Shown: positions 33,173 through 41,528, counted from the first letter of the stretch. The stretch is 64,000 bases of DNA from Streptomyces sp. ISL-1 (GCF_018614585.1 NZ_JAGGOI010000022.1:1-64000); one strand, 5' to 3'. Notes: generated by a model from the letters alone, not told the origin. Program-made: numbers and translations.

Positions 33173-33218
33173 TTGGGCCCGTGGGCCCATGCGCGGGCGC
33201 GCACGCGGTTGTTAGCGT
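33173..33218 (+). promoter_or_regulatory. Lipoprotein promoter: 17-bp palindrome plus -10
   Basis: TTGGGCCC-GT-GGGCCCA lies at 33173-33189; TAGCGT at 33213-33218 follows after 23 nt. The start codon at 33267 would leave a leader of about 40 nt. Confidence 0.7.
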
Positions 33219-33266
33219 GCGGCGACGGGACGGCTTCACGGCAGCGGGAAGCGGGATGGGGCGCGG

Positions 33267-34073
33267 ATGAGGCAGCGTACGGCAGTGGTGGCAACGGCCC
33301 TGACCCTCGCGATCGGGCTCACGGCCGGCTGCGGCGGCGAGGGCGGCGGTGACAGCGCCGACAAGCCCCGGCACAAGAAGGCCGCAACGTCGACGCCCGT
33401 CCCAGCGACGCCCGTCCCAGCGACGCCCGTCCCTTCGAAGTCCGTTCCCGCGACGCCCACACCCGCCGGTCCCGCGCAGCCTGCCGCCTCGGCCCCCAAG
33501 GCCCTCTCCCAGGCCCAGTTGGAGAAGGCCATCCTCGCCAAGAGTGACGTTCCCGGCTTCGATGTCGCACCCATGGACGCCCCGCCGCCCCAGGGCGAGA
33601 GGGCCGACAAGAGCGAGTGCGCCCCGCTCACCGCCGTCATCAACGGCAGGCCCGAGCCCGCTGCCCAGGCCTCCGCGTACCGCCAACTGACCGGTGCCAA
33701 GGACAACCGCCCGGCCGTCTCGGAGTTCCTCACCACCCACGGGGTGCAGGACGCCACGACAGCGCTCAGCCGGCTGCGCGCCGCCGTCGAGGCCTGCGAA
33801 GGCGGCTTCAGGGCGAGCGGCGGCGGCGAAGGGCCGTCGACGTACCAGGGCGCGAAGGCGCTACCCGTCGCGGCACAGGTGGGGGACGACGCGTTCGCCT
33901 ACCAGGTCACCGGCGACTACGAGGGCGAGCCCGTGCCTCTCGTCTTCCACGTCGTACGCTCCGGCGGCACGCTGGCCACCTTCTATACGGCCAACCTCGA
34001 AGGGCCGCAGACCCCGCGGATCCCGCCCGCCCTGCTCACCGCCCAGGCGGACAAGCTCACCAAACTCAAGTAG
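33267..34073 (+). CDS. Lipoprotein with proline/threonine repeat linker
   Basis: A 268-residue predicted lipoprotein (signal peptide with lipobox TAGC near residue 22). A spacer of PVPAT repeats (about 40-75, built on 15-bp DNA repeats) precedes a sensor-like domain (about 78-268) starting ALSQAQLEKAILAKSDVPGF and ending LTAQADKLTKLK, a layout seen in streptomycete lipoproteins related to PknH-type sensor domains. It carries the same operator-promoter as the pilin and prepilin peptidase genes, which links it to the pilus. Its last 8 nt overlap the convergent DUF192 gene. Confidence 0.78.
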   Translation: MRQRTAVVATALTLAIGLTAGCGGEGGGDSADKPRHKKAATSTPVPATPVPATPVPSKSVPATPTPAGPAQPAASAPKALSQAQLEKAILAKSDVPGFDVAPMDAPPPQGERADKSECAPLTAVINGRPEPAAQASAYRQLTGAKDNRPAVSEFLTTHGVQDATTALSRLRAAVEACEGGFRASGGGEGPSTYQGAKALPVAAQVGDDAFAYQVTGDYEGEPVPLVFHVVRSGGTLATFYTANLEGPQTPRIPPALLTAQADKLTKLK

Positions 34074-34503
34074 TGGCCGCGATTGTCAGCTGTACGCCCG
34101 GGCGCACGCCCCAGCCCGCCATCGCCCCGGCCTCCGCCTCCAGCACATGCCGTGCCCGCAGCCGCGGCCTGCTGAGCCTGCCCGGCTTCATCGTGTGGAC
34201 GTCGATGACTCTCAACTCCCGGTCCAGATAGGCCACATCGATGGTGAAGCGCATCCGGAAGGTGTGCACGCTGTTGCACGGGGTGAGCAGGATCGCGCCC
34301 TCGATCCGGTCCCGCCCGAGCAGGCCACGCCGCCGGGGTCCGTACGTAGCCGCGATCTCCACCGTCAGCGATTCGTCGGCCAATGACGCGTCGGCCAATG
34401 ACGCGTCGGCCAACGACGAGTCAGTCGGCGATGCGCCGGCCTGCGACGCGTCCGCGATCCGCAACGTCCCCGTGCCGTTGTTCCATTGACGCCGTCGGCC
34501 CAT
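34066..34503 (-). CDS. DUF192 protein with repeated N-terminus
   Basis: A 145-residue protein. The DUF192 domain (about 45-145) shows GPRRRGLLGRDRIEGAILL, NSVHTFRMRFTIDVAYLD and HVLEAEAGAMAGWGVRPG. Its function is unknown; members are often exported, but no signal peptide is visible here. The N-terminus contains an LADAS/LADES repeat encoded by a 15-bp tandem repeat. ATG 34503 has no ribosome binding site; TACGGT lies 8 nt upstream on its strand (34517-34512), so the mRNA may be leaderless. A half-palindrome GGGGCCCA lies further upstream. It is divergent from the prepilin peptidase. Confidence 0.82.
   Translation of the reverse strand: MGRRRQWNNGTGTLRIADASQAGASPTDSSLADASLADASLADESLTVEIAATYGPRRRGLLGRDRIEGAILLTPCNSVHTFRMRFTIDVAYLDRELRVIDVHTMKPGRLSRPRLRARHVLEAEAGAMAGWGVRPGVQLTIAATT
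34375..34424. repeat. 15-bp tandem repeat in the DUF192 gene
   Basis: Three near-identical copies of GTCGGCCAATGACGC encode repeated LADAS/LADES residues. A copy-number change would keep the frame. Confidence 0.75.
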
Positions 34504-34555
34504 GGCCGTAGACCGTAGCGTCCGGCGCACACCCGTGGGCCCCGGATCACCAGGA

Positions 34556-34601
34556 TTGGGCCCCAGGGCCCATGACCGCACCCGCGGTGCTCGCCTACGC
34601 T
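34556..34601 (+). promoter_or_regulatory. Prepilin peptidase promoter: 17-bp palindrome plus -10
   Basis: TTGGGCCC-CA-GGGCCCA lies at 34556-34572; TACGCT at 34596-34601 follows after 23 nt. GTG 34609 is 7 nt after the -10, the same leaderless geometry as the pilin-toxin gene. An extra half-site GTGGGCCCC lies at 34535-34543, toward DUF192. Confidence 0.7.
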
Positions 34602-34608
34602 CGCTGTC

Positions 34609-35472
34609 GTGTACGCCACGCTGATCGCCGTCGCCGCCCTCTGGGGCGCCGCCGCGGGGCTGCTCGTCCCGCGCGCCGCATACCGGCTCTCCGTCGAGCC
34701 GGAGGAGGCGTGGCGCGAGAGCTGCCCCGCCGGGCACGCGTTCACGGGGCCCGCTCGGGGCTGGCTCGGCTTCGCGCGGTGTGCGGGCTGCGCCACGGCG
34801 GTTCCGGCCCGGAAGGCCGCGGGAAGCGCGGCAACCCGCGACACCGAGGCACCCGCACCGCTGCTCGACACCGAGGCACCCGCACCGCTGCTCGACACCG
34901 AGGCACCCGCACCGCTGCTCGACACCGAAACACCCGCACCGCTGCTCGTCCCCGTGGTGACCGCCCTCAGCTGCGCCGCCCTCGCCGCCGCCACCGGGCC
35001 GCGCCCCGAGCTCGCCGTCTGGCTGCTGCTCACGCCCTTCGCCGTGCTGCTCGCCCTCGTCGACCGCAACGTCCATCGACTCCCCGACCAGCTGACCCTC
35101 CCGCTCGCCGCCGCGGCCGCCGCGCTTCTCGGGCTCGCGGGGCTGCTCCCCGGCGACGCGGGCTCCTGGCCGACCGCGCTGCTCGGCGGACTCGTCCTCG
35201 GCGCCGCCTACCTCGTGCTCTTCCTCATCCACCCGAACGGCATGGGCTTCGGCGACGTCAAACTCGCCCTCTCGCTGGGCGTTGTCCTCGGTTGGTACGG
35301 CTGGGCGGTGCTCTTCGCCGGCGCCTTCGCCGGCTTTCTGTTCGGCTCGGTGTACGGACTCGGCCTCATCGCCCTGCGTCGCGCCGGGCGCAAGACAGCG
35401 ATCCCGTTCGGGCCCTTCATGATCGCGGGGGCGCTTGCCGGACTGCTGCTCGGCGGCCTCGCCGCAGCGTGA
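34609..35472 (+). CDS. A24 prepilin peptidase with nine-residue repeat
   Basis: A 287-residue aspartic protease of the membrane, which should cleave the pilin, the TadE-like pseudopilins and the pilin-headed toxin. The catalytic aspartates lie in ALVDRNVHRLPD (about 152) and GMGFGDVKLA (about 217). The N-terminal cytoplasmic loop has a reduced zinc motif (CPAGH...CAGC) and then four tandem copies of DTEAPAPLL (about 78-113). C-terminal helices are typical of TadV/PilD. GTG 34609 is likely translated leaderlessly. The gene is apart from the main tad operon but shares its operator. Confidence 0.92.
   Translation: MYATLIAVAALWGAAAGLLVPRAAYRLSVEPEEAWRESCPAGHAFTGPARGWLGFARCAGCATAVPARKAAGSAATRDTEAPAPLLDTEAPAPLLDTEAPAPLLDTETPAPLLVPVVTALSCAALAAATGPRPELAVWLLLTPFAVLLALVDRNVHRLPDQLTLPLAAAAAALLGLAGLLPGDAGSWPTALLGGLVLGAAYLVLFLIHPNGMGFGDVKLALSLGVVLGWYGWAVLFAGAFAGFLFGSVYGLGLIALRRAGRKTAIPFGPFMIAGALAGLLLGGLAAA
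34840..34947. repeat. 27-bp tandem repeat in the prepilin peptidase gene
   Basis: Four copies of a 27-bp unit encode DTEAPAPLL (last copy DTETPAPLL). Near identity of the DNA copies suggests recent expansion. Confidence 0.9.
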
Positions 35473-35560
35473 GGACCGGCGAGCGGTTGGCGAAGCCGCT
35501 CCGCGACATCGGGGCGGTCAAGCCCGGCCCGACCGGCAGGCACGTCTAGCATCTGGACGT

Positions 35561-37117
35561 ATGCGGACATTTTCTGACAATGCGGAGACTCGGCGGCGTG
35601 GTCTGCTGCGCTCCCTCGTCCCCGCCCCCTTGCCGGAGCCCGGAGGCCGCCCCACTGCCCGCTTCCCCGCCGGCCTGCTCCCCTGGAGCTGGGCGGCGGC
35701 GTTCTTTCTGCTCTACGCCACCGTCTCCGTACGCCGTCATACGCTGCTGCGCACCACCGGCTACGACCTCGGCATCTTCGAGCAGGCCGTCCGCGCCTAC
35801 TCCCAACTGCGCGCGCCCGTCGTCCCGTTGCGCGGCGAGCAGTTCAATCTGCTCGGCGACCACTTCCACCCCGCGCTCGCCGTCCTCGCCCCTCTCTACC
35901 GCCTCTGGCCGTCCCCCGTCTGCCTTCTTCTGGCCCAGTCCGCGCTCCTCGCCCTCGCCGCCGTACCGCTCGTGCGCTGGGCCCTTCGGGTGCTCGGCCG
36001 GCGCTCCGCCCATGTCGTCGCCCTCGGCTACGGACTGAGCTGGGGCACCGCATCGGCCGCCGCCTTCGACTTCCACGAGGTCGCGCTCGCCGTGCCGCTG
36101 ATCGCCTTCGCCCTGGAGGCACTGGGCCGGCGGCGCTGGGGGCCCGCCGTCGCCTGGGCCGCGCCACTGGTCCTGGTCAAGGAGGACCTCGGGCTGACCC
36201 TTGCCGCCCTCGGCTGTTACGTCGCCTGGAAGGGCCCGCGTCGCCTCGGCATCGTCGCCGCGGTGGCCGGTCTGCTCGCATCGGCCGTGGAGATCAAGCT
36301 GCTGCTTCCCGCCTTCAACCCCGCGGGCGGGTACGCCCACGGCGGACTTCTCGCCGAGAGTGCGCACAGCTCCCTGCTCAGCACCATCGCATTCGCCCCG
36401 CTCGACGCGCTGCGACCCGACATCAAGGCCATGACCGTGATTCTGGTCTTCGCCCCGTCCGCGCTGCTCGCCCTGCGCTCGCCGCTCGCGCTCCTGGCCC
36501 TGCCCACGCTCGCCTGGCGCATGCTGTCGCAGAACGGCTTCCACTGGGGCACTTCCTTCCACTACAGCGCCGTACTGATGCCTGTCGTCTTCGCCGGCCT
36601 CATCGACTCGCTGCGGCAGTGGCGCGGTACGGACCACCCACTGGCCACCCGCCAGATCCGCGCCTCGCTCGCCACCGTCCTGGCCGTCACCGCCGTCATG
36701 CTGCCGTCGTTTCCGCTCGCCCAGCTGGCCCAGCGCGCGACCTGGCGCACGACGCAACACGTCGAGGCGGCCCGCTCGCTGCTCGACCGGATCCCCGACG
36801 GCGCGACGGTCGCCGCATCCAACCGCCTCGCTCCCCAGCTCACTTCGCGCTGCGAAGTCGTCCTCTTCCCGACCTTCCCGGTCGGTGCGCGGCTCTATGA
36901 GTACGACAAGAAGCAGCTGCCCCGGCCCACCGCCGAGTGGATCATCCATGACAGCAGGGCGCCCGAGGCCTGGCCGTACAAGACGGGTCACTGGCCCTAC
37001 CCGCCCGAGCAGCAGGCCGCCGAACTGGACGCCGCGCAGCGGAAGTACGGCTACGAGCGCATCGCCCAGCGCGACGGCGTCACCCTGCTACGCCTCAGGC
37101 GTGCGGCCCGACCGTGA
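35561..37117 (+). CDS. DUF2079 polytopic membrane protein
   Basis: A 518-residue membrane protein with about 10 helices, recognised as DUF2079 by TTGYDLGIFEQAVRAYSQLRAPV, LLGDHFHPALAVLAPLYRLWPS and SAAAFDFHEVALAVPLIAFALEA. The family resembles GT-C-type glycosyltransferases, so a role in wall or lipid glycosylation is possible. The C-terminal soluble part contains GATVAASNRLAPQLTSRCEVVLFP. ATG 35561 has TAGCAT 8 nt upstream and no ribosome binding site. It follows the prepilin peptidase by 88 nt, but its own promoter suggests separate control. Confidence 0.88.
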   Translation: MRTFSDNAETRRRGLLRSLVPAPLPEPGGRPTARFPAGLLPWSWAAAFFLLYATVSVRRHTLLRTTGYDLGIFEQAVRAYSQLRAPVVPLRGEQFNLLGDHFHPALAVLAPLYRLWPSPVCLLLAQSALLALAAVPLVRWALRVLGRRSAHVVALGYGLSWGTASAAAFDFHEVALAVPLIAFALEALGRRRWGPAVAWAAPLVLVKEDLGLTLAALGCYVAWKGPRRLGIVAAVAGLLASAVEIKLLLPAFNPAGGYAHGGLLAESAHSSLLSTIAFAPLDALRPDIKAMTVILVFAPSALLALRSPLALLALPTLAWRMLSQNGFHWGTSFHYSAVLMPVVFAGLIDSLRQWRGTDHPLATRQIRASLATVLAVTAVMLPSFPLAQLAQRATWRTTQHVEAARSLLDRIPDGATVAASNRLAPQLTSRCEVVLFPTFPVGARLYEYDKKQLPRPTAEWIIHDSRAPEAWPYKTGHWPYPPEQQAAELDAAQRKYGYERIAQRDGVTLLRLRRAARP

Positions 37118-37300
37118 TCCTCGCCACCGTCGGCCGGCGGGCGTCGGCTTCGGTCGACGTCACACTGCGCGTCGTCATGCGAACGACCTCAGGGTTCATC
37201 CAGACGGCGCTCATCCAGGACAGTCCCTGTCCGCACGCTCACTCCCGTAGAATGGTGTACTGGCGAAAAGGAAAGTGTTGGACGAGTCCGAGGAGTTGCG

Positions 37301-37654
37301 GTGGCCGAGATCAAGCCTTCCTACAGCTGCGGTCTCGACGCAGCCGTGGACGTCGTCGGCGGGAAGTGGAAGGCGCTCATTCTGTGGGCGCTGCACGACG
37401 GGACGCACCGCTTCGGGGAGCTGAAGCGCCATGTGAGCGGCGTCAGCGAGAAGATGCTCATCCAGCAGCTGCGCGAGCTGGAGGCGGACGGCATCGTGCA
37501 CCGCGAGGTGTACCGGGAGGTGCCGCCGCGCGTCGAGTACTCCCTCACCGAGCTGGGGCAGGCGCTCAACGCCGCTCTGCTGCCGCTCGGCGAGTGGGGC
37601 GACACCTTCATGGAGCGGATCGTCGCCAACAAGACGAAGGAACCCGTGGCCTGA
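37301..37654 (+). CDS. HxlR-family transcriptional regulator
   Basis: A 117-residue winged-helix regulator. Family features are a near-N-terminal cysteine (YSCGLDAAVDVVGGKWKALILWAL), HRFGELKRHVSGVSEKMLIQQLRELEADGIVHR and VPPRVEYSLTELG. HxlR proteins often sense electrophiles or redox state through that cysteine. GTG 37301 follows GAGGAG. No obvious target gene lies next to it on the same strand; the convergent aldo-keto reductase is a possible target. Confidence 0.92.
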   Translation: MAEIKPSYSCGLDAAVDVVGGKWKALILWALHDGTHRFGELKRHVSGVSEKMLIQQLRELEADGIVHREVYREVPPRVEYSLTELGQALNAALLPLGEWGDTFMERIVANKTKEPVA

Positions 37655-37825
37655 GGAGTCGTCGCGGCGGCCTTCGGCGTCAATCCGGCTCCCGCGTCCG
37701 GGGGTCACCCTCAGGGGTTACGACTCCGGGCCGCCACGGGGCCGGTACCAGGCATTTTCCGCCCCGGGCCACCCGCCGCCCCGCCGTCCGGCGCATTCGG
37801 AGCGTAGTTACGGCATGGCGTGGCA

Positions 37826-37904
37826 CGCACCATCACTCACGAAGGGTTATGGTGGAAACCCCCCCTCGGGCCGGTCCGTATCCCCCCCCACGGACCGGCC
37901 CGTT
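37826..37904 (+). ncRNA. 6C-type small RNA candidate
   Basis: A first hairpin (CACCAT 37828-37833 with ATGGTG 37849-37854) is followed by GAAA and seven C (37859-37865). A second, 13-bp hairpin (37867-37879 with 37890-37902) carries eight C in its loop and ends in TTTTCTCTTT. C-rich tracts beside two stem-loops are the hallmark of the actinobacterial 6C RNA, reported to rise at sporulation in Streptomyces. It stands alone between convergent genes, with TAGTTA and TTACGG words about 15-25 nt upstream. Identification is by pattern from memory. Confidence 0.65.
37867..37902 (+). terminator. Intrinsic terminator, 3' hairpin of the 6C candidate
   Basis: A perfect 13-bp stem followed by a T-rich run, one of the few classical rho-independent terminators in this window. 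Confidence 0.85.
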
Positions 37905-37923
37905 TTCTCTTTCCCGGCTTGTG

Positions 37924-38961
37924 TCAGCTCCGCCCGGCCCAGATGTTGGTGCCCTCGGTGTCCACGGCGAAGACGTCGATCTCCTCCAGCTCCCCGGCGC
38001 TCAGCGGCGGTCCGGCAAGCGCCGCGACGTTCTCCTCGAGCTGCTGCACGCTGGAGGCGCCGATCAGCGCGGAGGTCATCCGCGGGTCCCGCAGGACCCA
38101 GGCGATCGCCAGCTGGGCGAGCGACTGGCCGCGCCGGGCGGCGATGTCGTTCAGTCCGTTCAGCCTGCGTACGACGTCGTCCGAGAGCAGGTCCGGATCC
38201 AGGGACTTGCCCTGTGTGGCCCGCGAGCCCTCCGGGATGCCCTTGAGGTACTTACCCGTGAGCAGGCCCTGTGCGAGCGGCACGAAGGAGATGCAGCCCA
38301 TGCCGGTGCTCTCCAGCGTGTCGAGCAGTCCGTCGTCCTCGATCCAGCGGTTGATCATCGAGTACGAGGGCTGGTGGATAAGGGCCGGGACGCCCATCTC
38401 CTTCAGCAGACTTGCCGCCTCGGCGGTCTGCTCCGCGTTGTACGACGACACACCCACATACAGCGCCTTGCCCTGCTGCACGGCGGAGGCCAGCGCGCCC
38501 ATCGTCTCCTCGAGCGGAGTGTCCGGGTCGAAGCGGTGGGAGTAGAAGATGTCGACGTAGTCCAGTCCCATCCGCTTCAGGGACGCGTCGAGCGAGGACA
38601 GCAGGTACTTCCGCGAGCCCCACTCGCCGTAGGGACCGGGATGCATGAGATAACCCGCTTTGGTCGAAATGACCAATTCATCGCGGTATGGGGTGAAGTC
38701 CTGAGCGAAAATCTTGCCGAAATTGAGCTCGGCCGAACCCGGCGGCGGACCGTAGTTGTTCGCCAGGTCGAAGTGCGTCACGCCCAGGCCGAAAGCGCGG
38801 CGCAGGATCGCGCGCTGCGAGTCGAGGGTCCGGTCGTCGCCGAAGTTGTGCCAGAGGCCGAGGGAAATCGCGGGAAGCTTGAGCCCGGAGCGGCCGGCGC
38901 GCCGGTACTCCATCGACTCGTAGCGGCTCGCGTCGGCGCGGTAGGGGGAAGTTTCAGTCAC
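37924..38961 (-). CDS. Aldo-keto reductase, glyceraldehyde 3-phosphate reductase type
   Basis: A 345-residue NADPH-dependent AKR of the YghZ/Kv-beta branch (MgrA type). The barrel shows GLWHNFGDD, THFDLANNYGPPPGSAE (catalytic Asp and Tyr), VISTKAGYLM (Lys), DIFYSHRFDPDTPLEETM (His), and the cofactor-binding SALIGASSVQQLEENV. Family members reduce L-glyceraldehyde 3-phosphate and methylglyoxal-like aldehydes. I chose GTG 38961 (VTETSPYRADASRYESMEYRR), which keeps the extended N-terminus usual in Streptomyces. It is divergent from uppS. Confidence 0.9.
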   Translation of the reverse strand: MTETSPYRADASRYESMEYRRAGRSGLKLPAISLGLWHNFGDDRTLDSQRAILRRAFGLGVTHFDLANNYGPPPGSAELNFGKIFAQDFTPYRDELVISTKAGYLMHPGPYGEWGSRKYLLSSLDASLKRMGLDYVDIFYSHRFDPDTPLEETMGALASAVQQGKALYVGVSSYNAEQTAEAASLLKEMGVPALIHQPSYSMINRWIEDDGLLDTLESTGMGCISFVPLAQGLLTGKYLKGIPEGSRATQGKSLDPDLLSDDVVRRLNGLNDIAARRGQSLAQLAIAWVLRDPRMTSALIGASSVQQLEENVAALAGPPLSAGELEEIDVFAVDTEGTNIWAGRS

Positions 38962-39067
38962 GCAACCCTGCCTATCACGGACTTGTGACAGACCGGGTTG
39001 GGCCGCCGTGGCCCGTGCGCAGTACTGTGGCGGCTTCGGGGACTGCCGCACGGAGGGTACGAGAACA

Positions 39068-39829
39068 GTGAACCTGCGCGACCTGGTGTACGGGCTCTAC
39101 GCACGCCGGGTGGAAGGCCGACTCGACCACGACCAGGTGCCCAAGCACATCGGCGTCATCCTTGACGGCAACCGTCGCTGGGCCAAGGCGTCGGGCGGCA
39201 CGGCCGAGCAGGGGCACAAGGCCGGCGCGAGCAAGATCCAGGAGCTCCTCGGCTGGTGCGCGGAGACCGATGTCGAGGTTGTCACGCTCTGGCTGCTGTC
39301 CACGGACAACCTGGACCGCCCCGAGGAGGAGCTCATCCCGCTCCTCGGCATCATCGAGAACGCGGTCCGTGACCTCGCCGCCGACGGCCGCTGGCGGGTG
39401 CACCACGTCGGCACGCTGGACCTGCTGCCCGCCCGCACCCAGTCTGTACTGAAGGAAGCCGAGCAGGTGACCGCGGGACGCGACGGGATACTCGTCAACG
39501 TCGCCGTGGGCTACGGCGGCCGCCAGGAGATCGCGGACGCCGTGCGCTCCCTTCTCCTGGAGCACGCCGACAAGGGCACGAGTTTCGAGGAGCTCGCCGA
39601 GATCGTCGACGTCGAACACATCTCCGAGCACCTCTACACCCGTGGCCAGCCCGACCCGGACCTGGTCATCCGCACCAGCGGCGAGCAGCGTCTGTCCGGG
39701 TTCATGCTCTGGCAGAGCGCCCACTCGGAGTACTACTTCTGCGAAGTTTTCTGGCCGGCTTTCCGCAAGGTCGACTTCCTCCGCGCGCTGCGCGACTACG
39801 CCGCACGCCACCGCCGCTACGGCAATTGA
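39068..39829 (+). CDS. uppS: Isoprenyl transferase (polyprenyl diphosphate synthase)
   Basis: A 253-residue cis-prenyltransferase that makes the lipid carrier used in cell wall synthesis. The catalytic Asp33 lies in GVILDGNRRWAKASGG, then LWLLSTDNLDRP and the C-terminal PDLVIRTSGEQRLSGFMLWQSAHSEYYF diphosphate and Mg2+ site. Length is standard. GTG 39068 follows GGAGGG about 11 nt upstream. Streptomyces carry more than one such enzyme, so the exact chain length of the product is not certain. Confidence 0.93.
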   Translation: MNLRDLVYGLYARRVEGRLDHDQVPKHIGVILDGNRRWAKASGGTAEQGHKAGASKIQELLGWCAETDVEVVTLWLLSTDNLDRPEEELIPLLGIIENAVRDLAADGRWRVHHVGTLDLLPARTQSVLKEAEQVTAGRDGILVNVAVGYGGRQEIADAVRSLLLEHADKGTSFEELAEIVDVEHISEHLYTRGQPDPDLVIRTSGEQRLSGFMLWQSAHSEYYFCEVFWPAFRKVDFLRALRDYAARHRRYGN

Positions 39830-40146
39830 GGCATCCCGGCCCCTCCCTCCCGTAGTCCCGGGGGAGGCGATCACCCCGTGTTCATCTACGCGTCGTCATA
39901 TGCCATGGCATGGCTGCGCGTGTTCGAGGGAATATCCCTTCCAGGTCGACGTCCGATCCACGAACGTCGTATCTCAGTGAGCGGCCCAGACCGCTCACCC
40001 GGGAGGCCCTTTGCACACGAAGGACCGCACCCCTGGTGCGGACCACGGGGGGGCCGGAGCTCGGCCCGTGAATCGTGGCCAGAGCCCGGTCCCATCGCTC
40101 GCGACGCCGTCGCACCCCGATCTCATTCGAGGGGGTACGTCCTTCC
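39830..40146 (+). promoter_or_regulatory. uppS-phoH intergenic region with leader hairpins
   Basis: The 317-bp gap holds two transcribed-looking hairpins before phoH: GTGAGCGG/CCGCTCAC (39977-39998) and CCGCACC/GGTGCGG (40025-40041), plus the palindrome ATGCCATGGCAT near 39899 and AGGGA-ATA-TCCCT near 39927. No gene is seen. The hairpins could belong to a structured leader. Confidence 0.4.
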
Positions 40147-41469
40147 GTGGTGAACAGCACAAAGCGCCGCATGCCCGACAGGCGCACCTATGTTCTCGAC
40201 ACCAGCGTCCTGCTGGCCGACCCGAATGCCCTGACCCGCTTCGAGGAGCACGAGGTCGTGCTCCCGATCGTGGTGATCACAGAGCTTGAGGCCAAGAGGC
40301 ACCACCCGGAACTCGGTTACTTCGCCCGGCAGGCGCTGCGCCTGCTGGACGACTTCCGGATCCGGTTCGGACGCCTCGACGCCCCGATCCCCCTGGGCGA
40401 TCTCGGTGGCACGCTCCGTGTCGAGCTCAACCACTCCGATCCCGGCGTCCTTCCGGCCGGCTTCCGATTGGGGGACAACGACTCACGGATTTTGGCGGTA
40501 GCGCGCAATCTGCAGGCCGAGGGGTACGACGTCACGGTCGTCTCCAAGGATCTGCCCCTTCGTATCAAGGCCTCGTCCGTCGGTCTGCTGGCCGAGGAGT
40601 ACCGGGCCGAGCTGGCCATCACCGACTCCGGCTGGACCGGTATGGCCGAACTGCCCCTCTCCGCCGAACAGGTGGATCTGCTGTACGGAGAGGAGACGCT
40701 GTACGTCCCCGAGGCGACCGAGCTTCCTGTCCACACCGGGCTCGTACTGCAGTCCGAGCGCGGCAAGGCGCTGGGCAGGATCACGGCCGAGGGCAATGTC
40801 CGGCTGGTGCGCGGCGACCGGGAGGCCTTCGGCATCCACGGCCGCAGCGCCGAGCAGCGCATCGCCCTCGATCTGCTCCTCGACCAGGATGTCGGCATCG
40901 TCTCGCTCGGCGGCCGGGCCGGCACAGGAAAGTCGGCCCTGGCACTGTGCGCCGGCCTCGAGGCGGTCCTGGAGCGCAGGCAGCATCAGAAGGTGATGGT
41001 CTTCCGGCCGCTGTACGCGGTGGGCGGGCAGGAGCTCGGCTATCTGCCCGGCACCGAGGCCGAGAAGATGAGTCCCTGGGCGCAGGCTGTCTTCGACACT
41101 CTCTCGGCCGTGGCGGGCCGTGACGTGATCGAGGAGGTGCTGGGGCGCGGCATGCTCGAGGTCCTGCCGCTCACCCACATCCGGGGTCGCTCGCTGCACG
41201 ACGCGTTCGTCATCGTCGATGAGGCCCAGTCCCTGGAGCGGAACGTCCTGTTGACTGTTCTGTCCAGAATCGGGGCGAATTCCCGGGTCGTTCTGACTCA
41301 TGACGTGGCACAGCGGGACAATCTGCGCGTCGGCCGATATGACGGAGTAGTCGCCGTTGTCGAGAAATTGAAGGGACATCCGCTTTTCGCGCATGTCACC
41401 CTCACCCGCTCCGAGCGCTCGCAGATCGCCGCGCTCGTGACCGAAATGCTGGAGGACGGCCATATCTAG
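40147..41469 (+). CDS. PhoH-family protein with PIN domain
   Basis: A 440-residue fusion of an N-terminal PIN ribonuclease domain (about 10-150; YVLDTSVLLADPNAL, VVITELEAKRHHPELG, GDNDSRILAVARNL acidic residues) and a PhoH helicase-like ATPase (about 225-440; Walker A GGRAGTGKSALAL, Walker B FVIVDEAQSLERN, LTVLSRIGANSRVVLTHD). PhoH2-type proteins unwind and cut RNA. I chose GTG 40147; GTG 40150 and ATG 40180 are alternatives. A strong hairpin terminator follows. Confidence 0.9.
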   Translation: MVNSTKRRMPDRRTYVLDTSVLLADPNALTRFEEHEVVLPIVVITELEAKRHHPELGYFARQALRLLDDFRIRFGRLDAPIPLGDLGGTLRVELNHSDPGVLPAGFRLGDNDSRILAVARNLQAEGYDVTVVSKDLPLRIKASSVGLLAEEYRAELAITDSGWTGMAELPLSAEQVDLLYGEETLYVPEATELPVHTGLVLQSERGKALGRITAEGNVRLVRGDREAFGIHGRSAEQRIALDLLLDQDVGIVSLGGRAGTGKSALALCAGLEAVLERRQHQKVMVFRPLYAVGGQELGYLPGTEAEKMSPWAQAVFDTLSAVAGRDVIEEVLGRGMLEVLPLTHIRGRSLHDAFVIVDEAQSLERNVLLTVLSRIGANSRVVLTHDVAQRDNLRVGRYDGVVAVVEKLKGHPLFAHVTLTRSERSQIAALVTEMLEDGHI

Positions 41470-41486
41470 TACGGAATAAGGCAGTT

Positions 41487-41528
41487 GACGCCGCCCGGTG
41501 AAGCGCACGAGCGTAGCCGGGCGGCGTC
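41487..41528 (+). terminator. Terminator after phoH
   Basis: A perfect 12-bp stem (41487-41498 with 41517-41528) with an 18-nt loop starts 18 nt after the phoH stop. Confidence 0.8.

Noticed and set aside
34066..35232. Long minus-strand frame extending the DUF192 protein to about 388 residues
   Set aside because: The extra N-terminal part lies opposite the prepilin peptidase and is low-complexity; DUF192 starts at 34503, where a -10 with leaderless spacing is found.
38994..39013. TTGGGCC-GCCG-TGGCCCGTG upstream of uppS as another pilus-regulon operator
   Set aside because: The centre is longer, the right arm differs and the gene is a core enzyme with its own ribosome binding site; most likely chance in GC-rich DNA.
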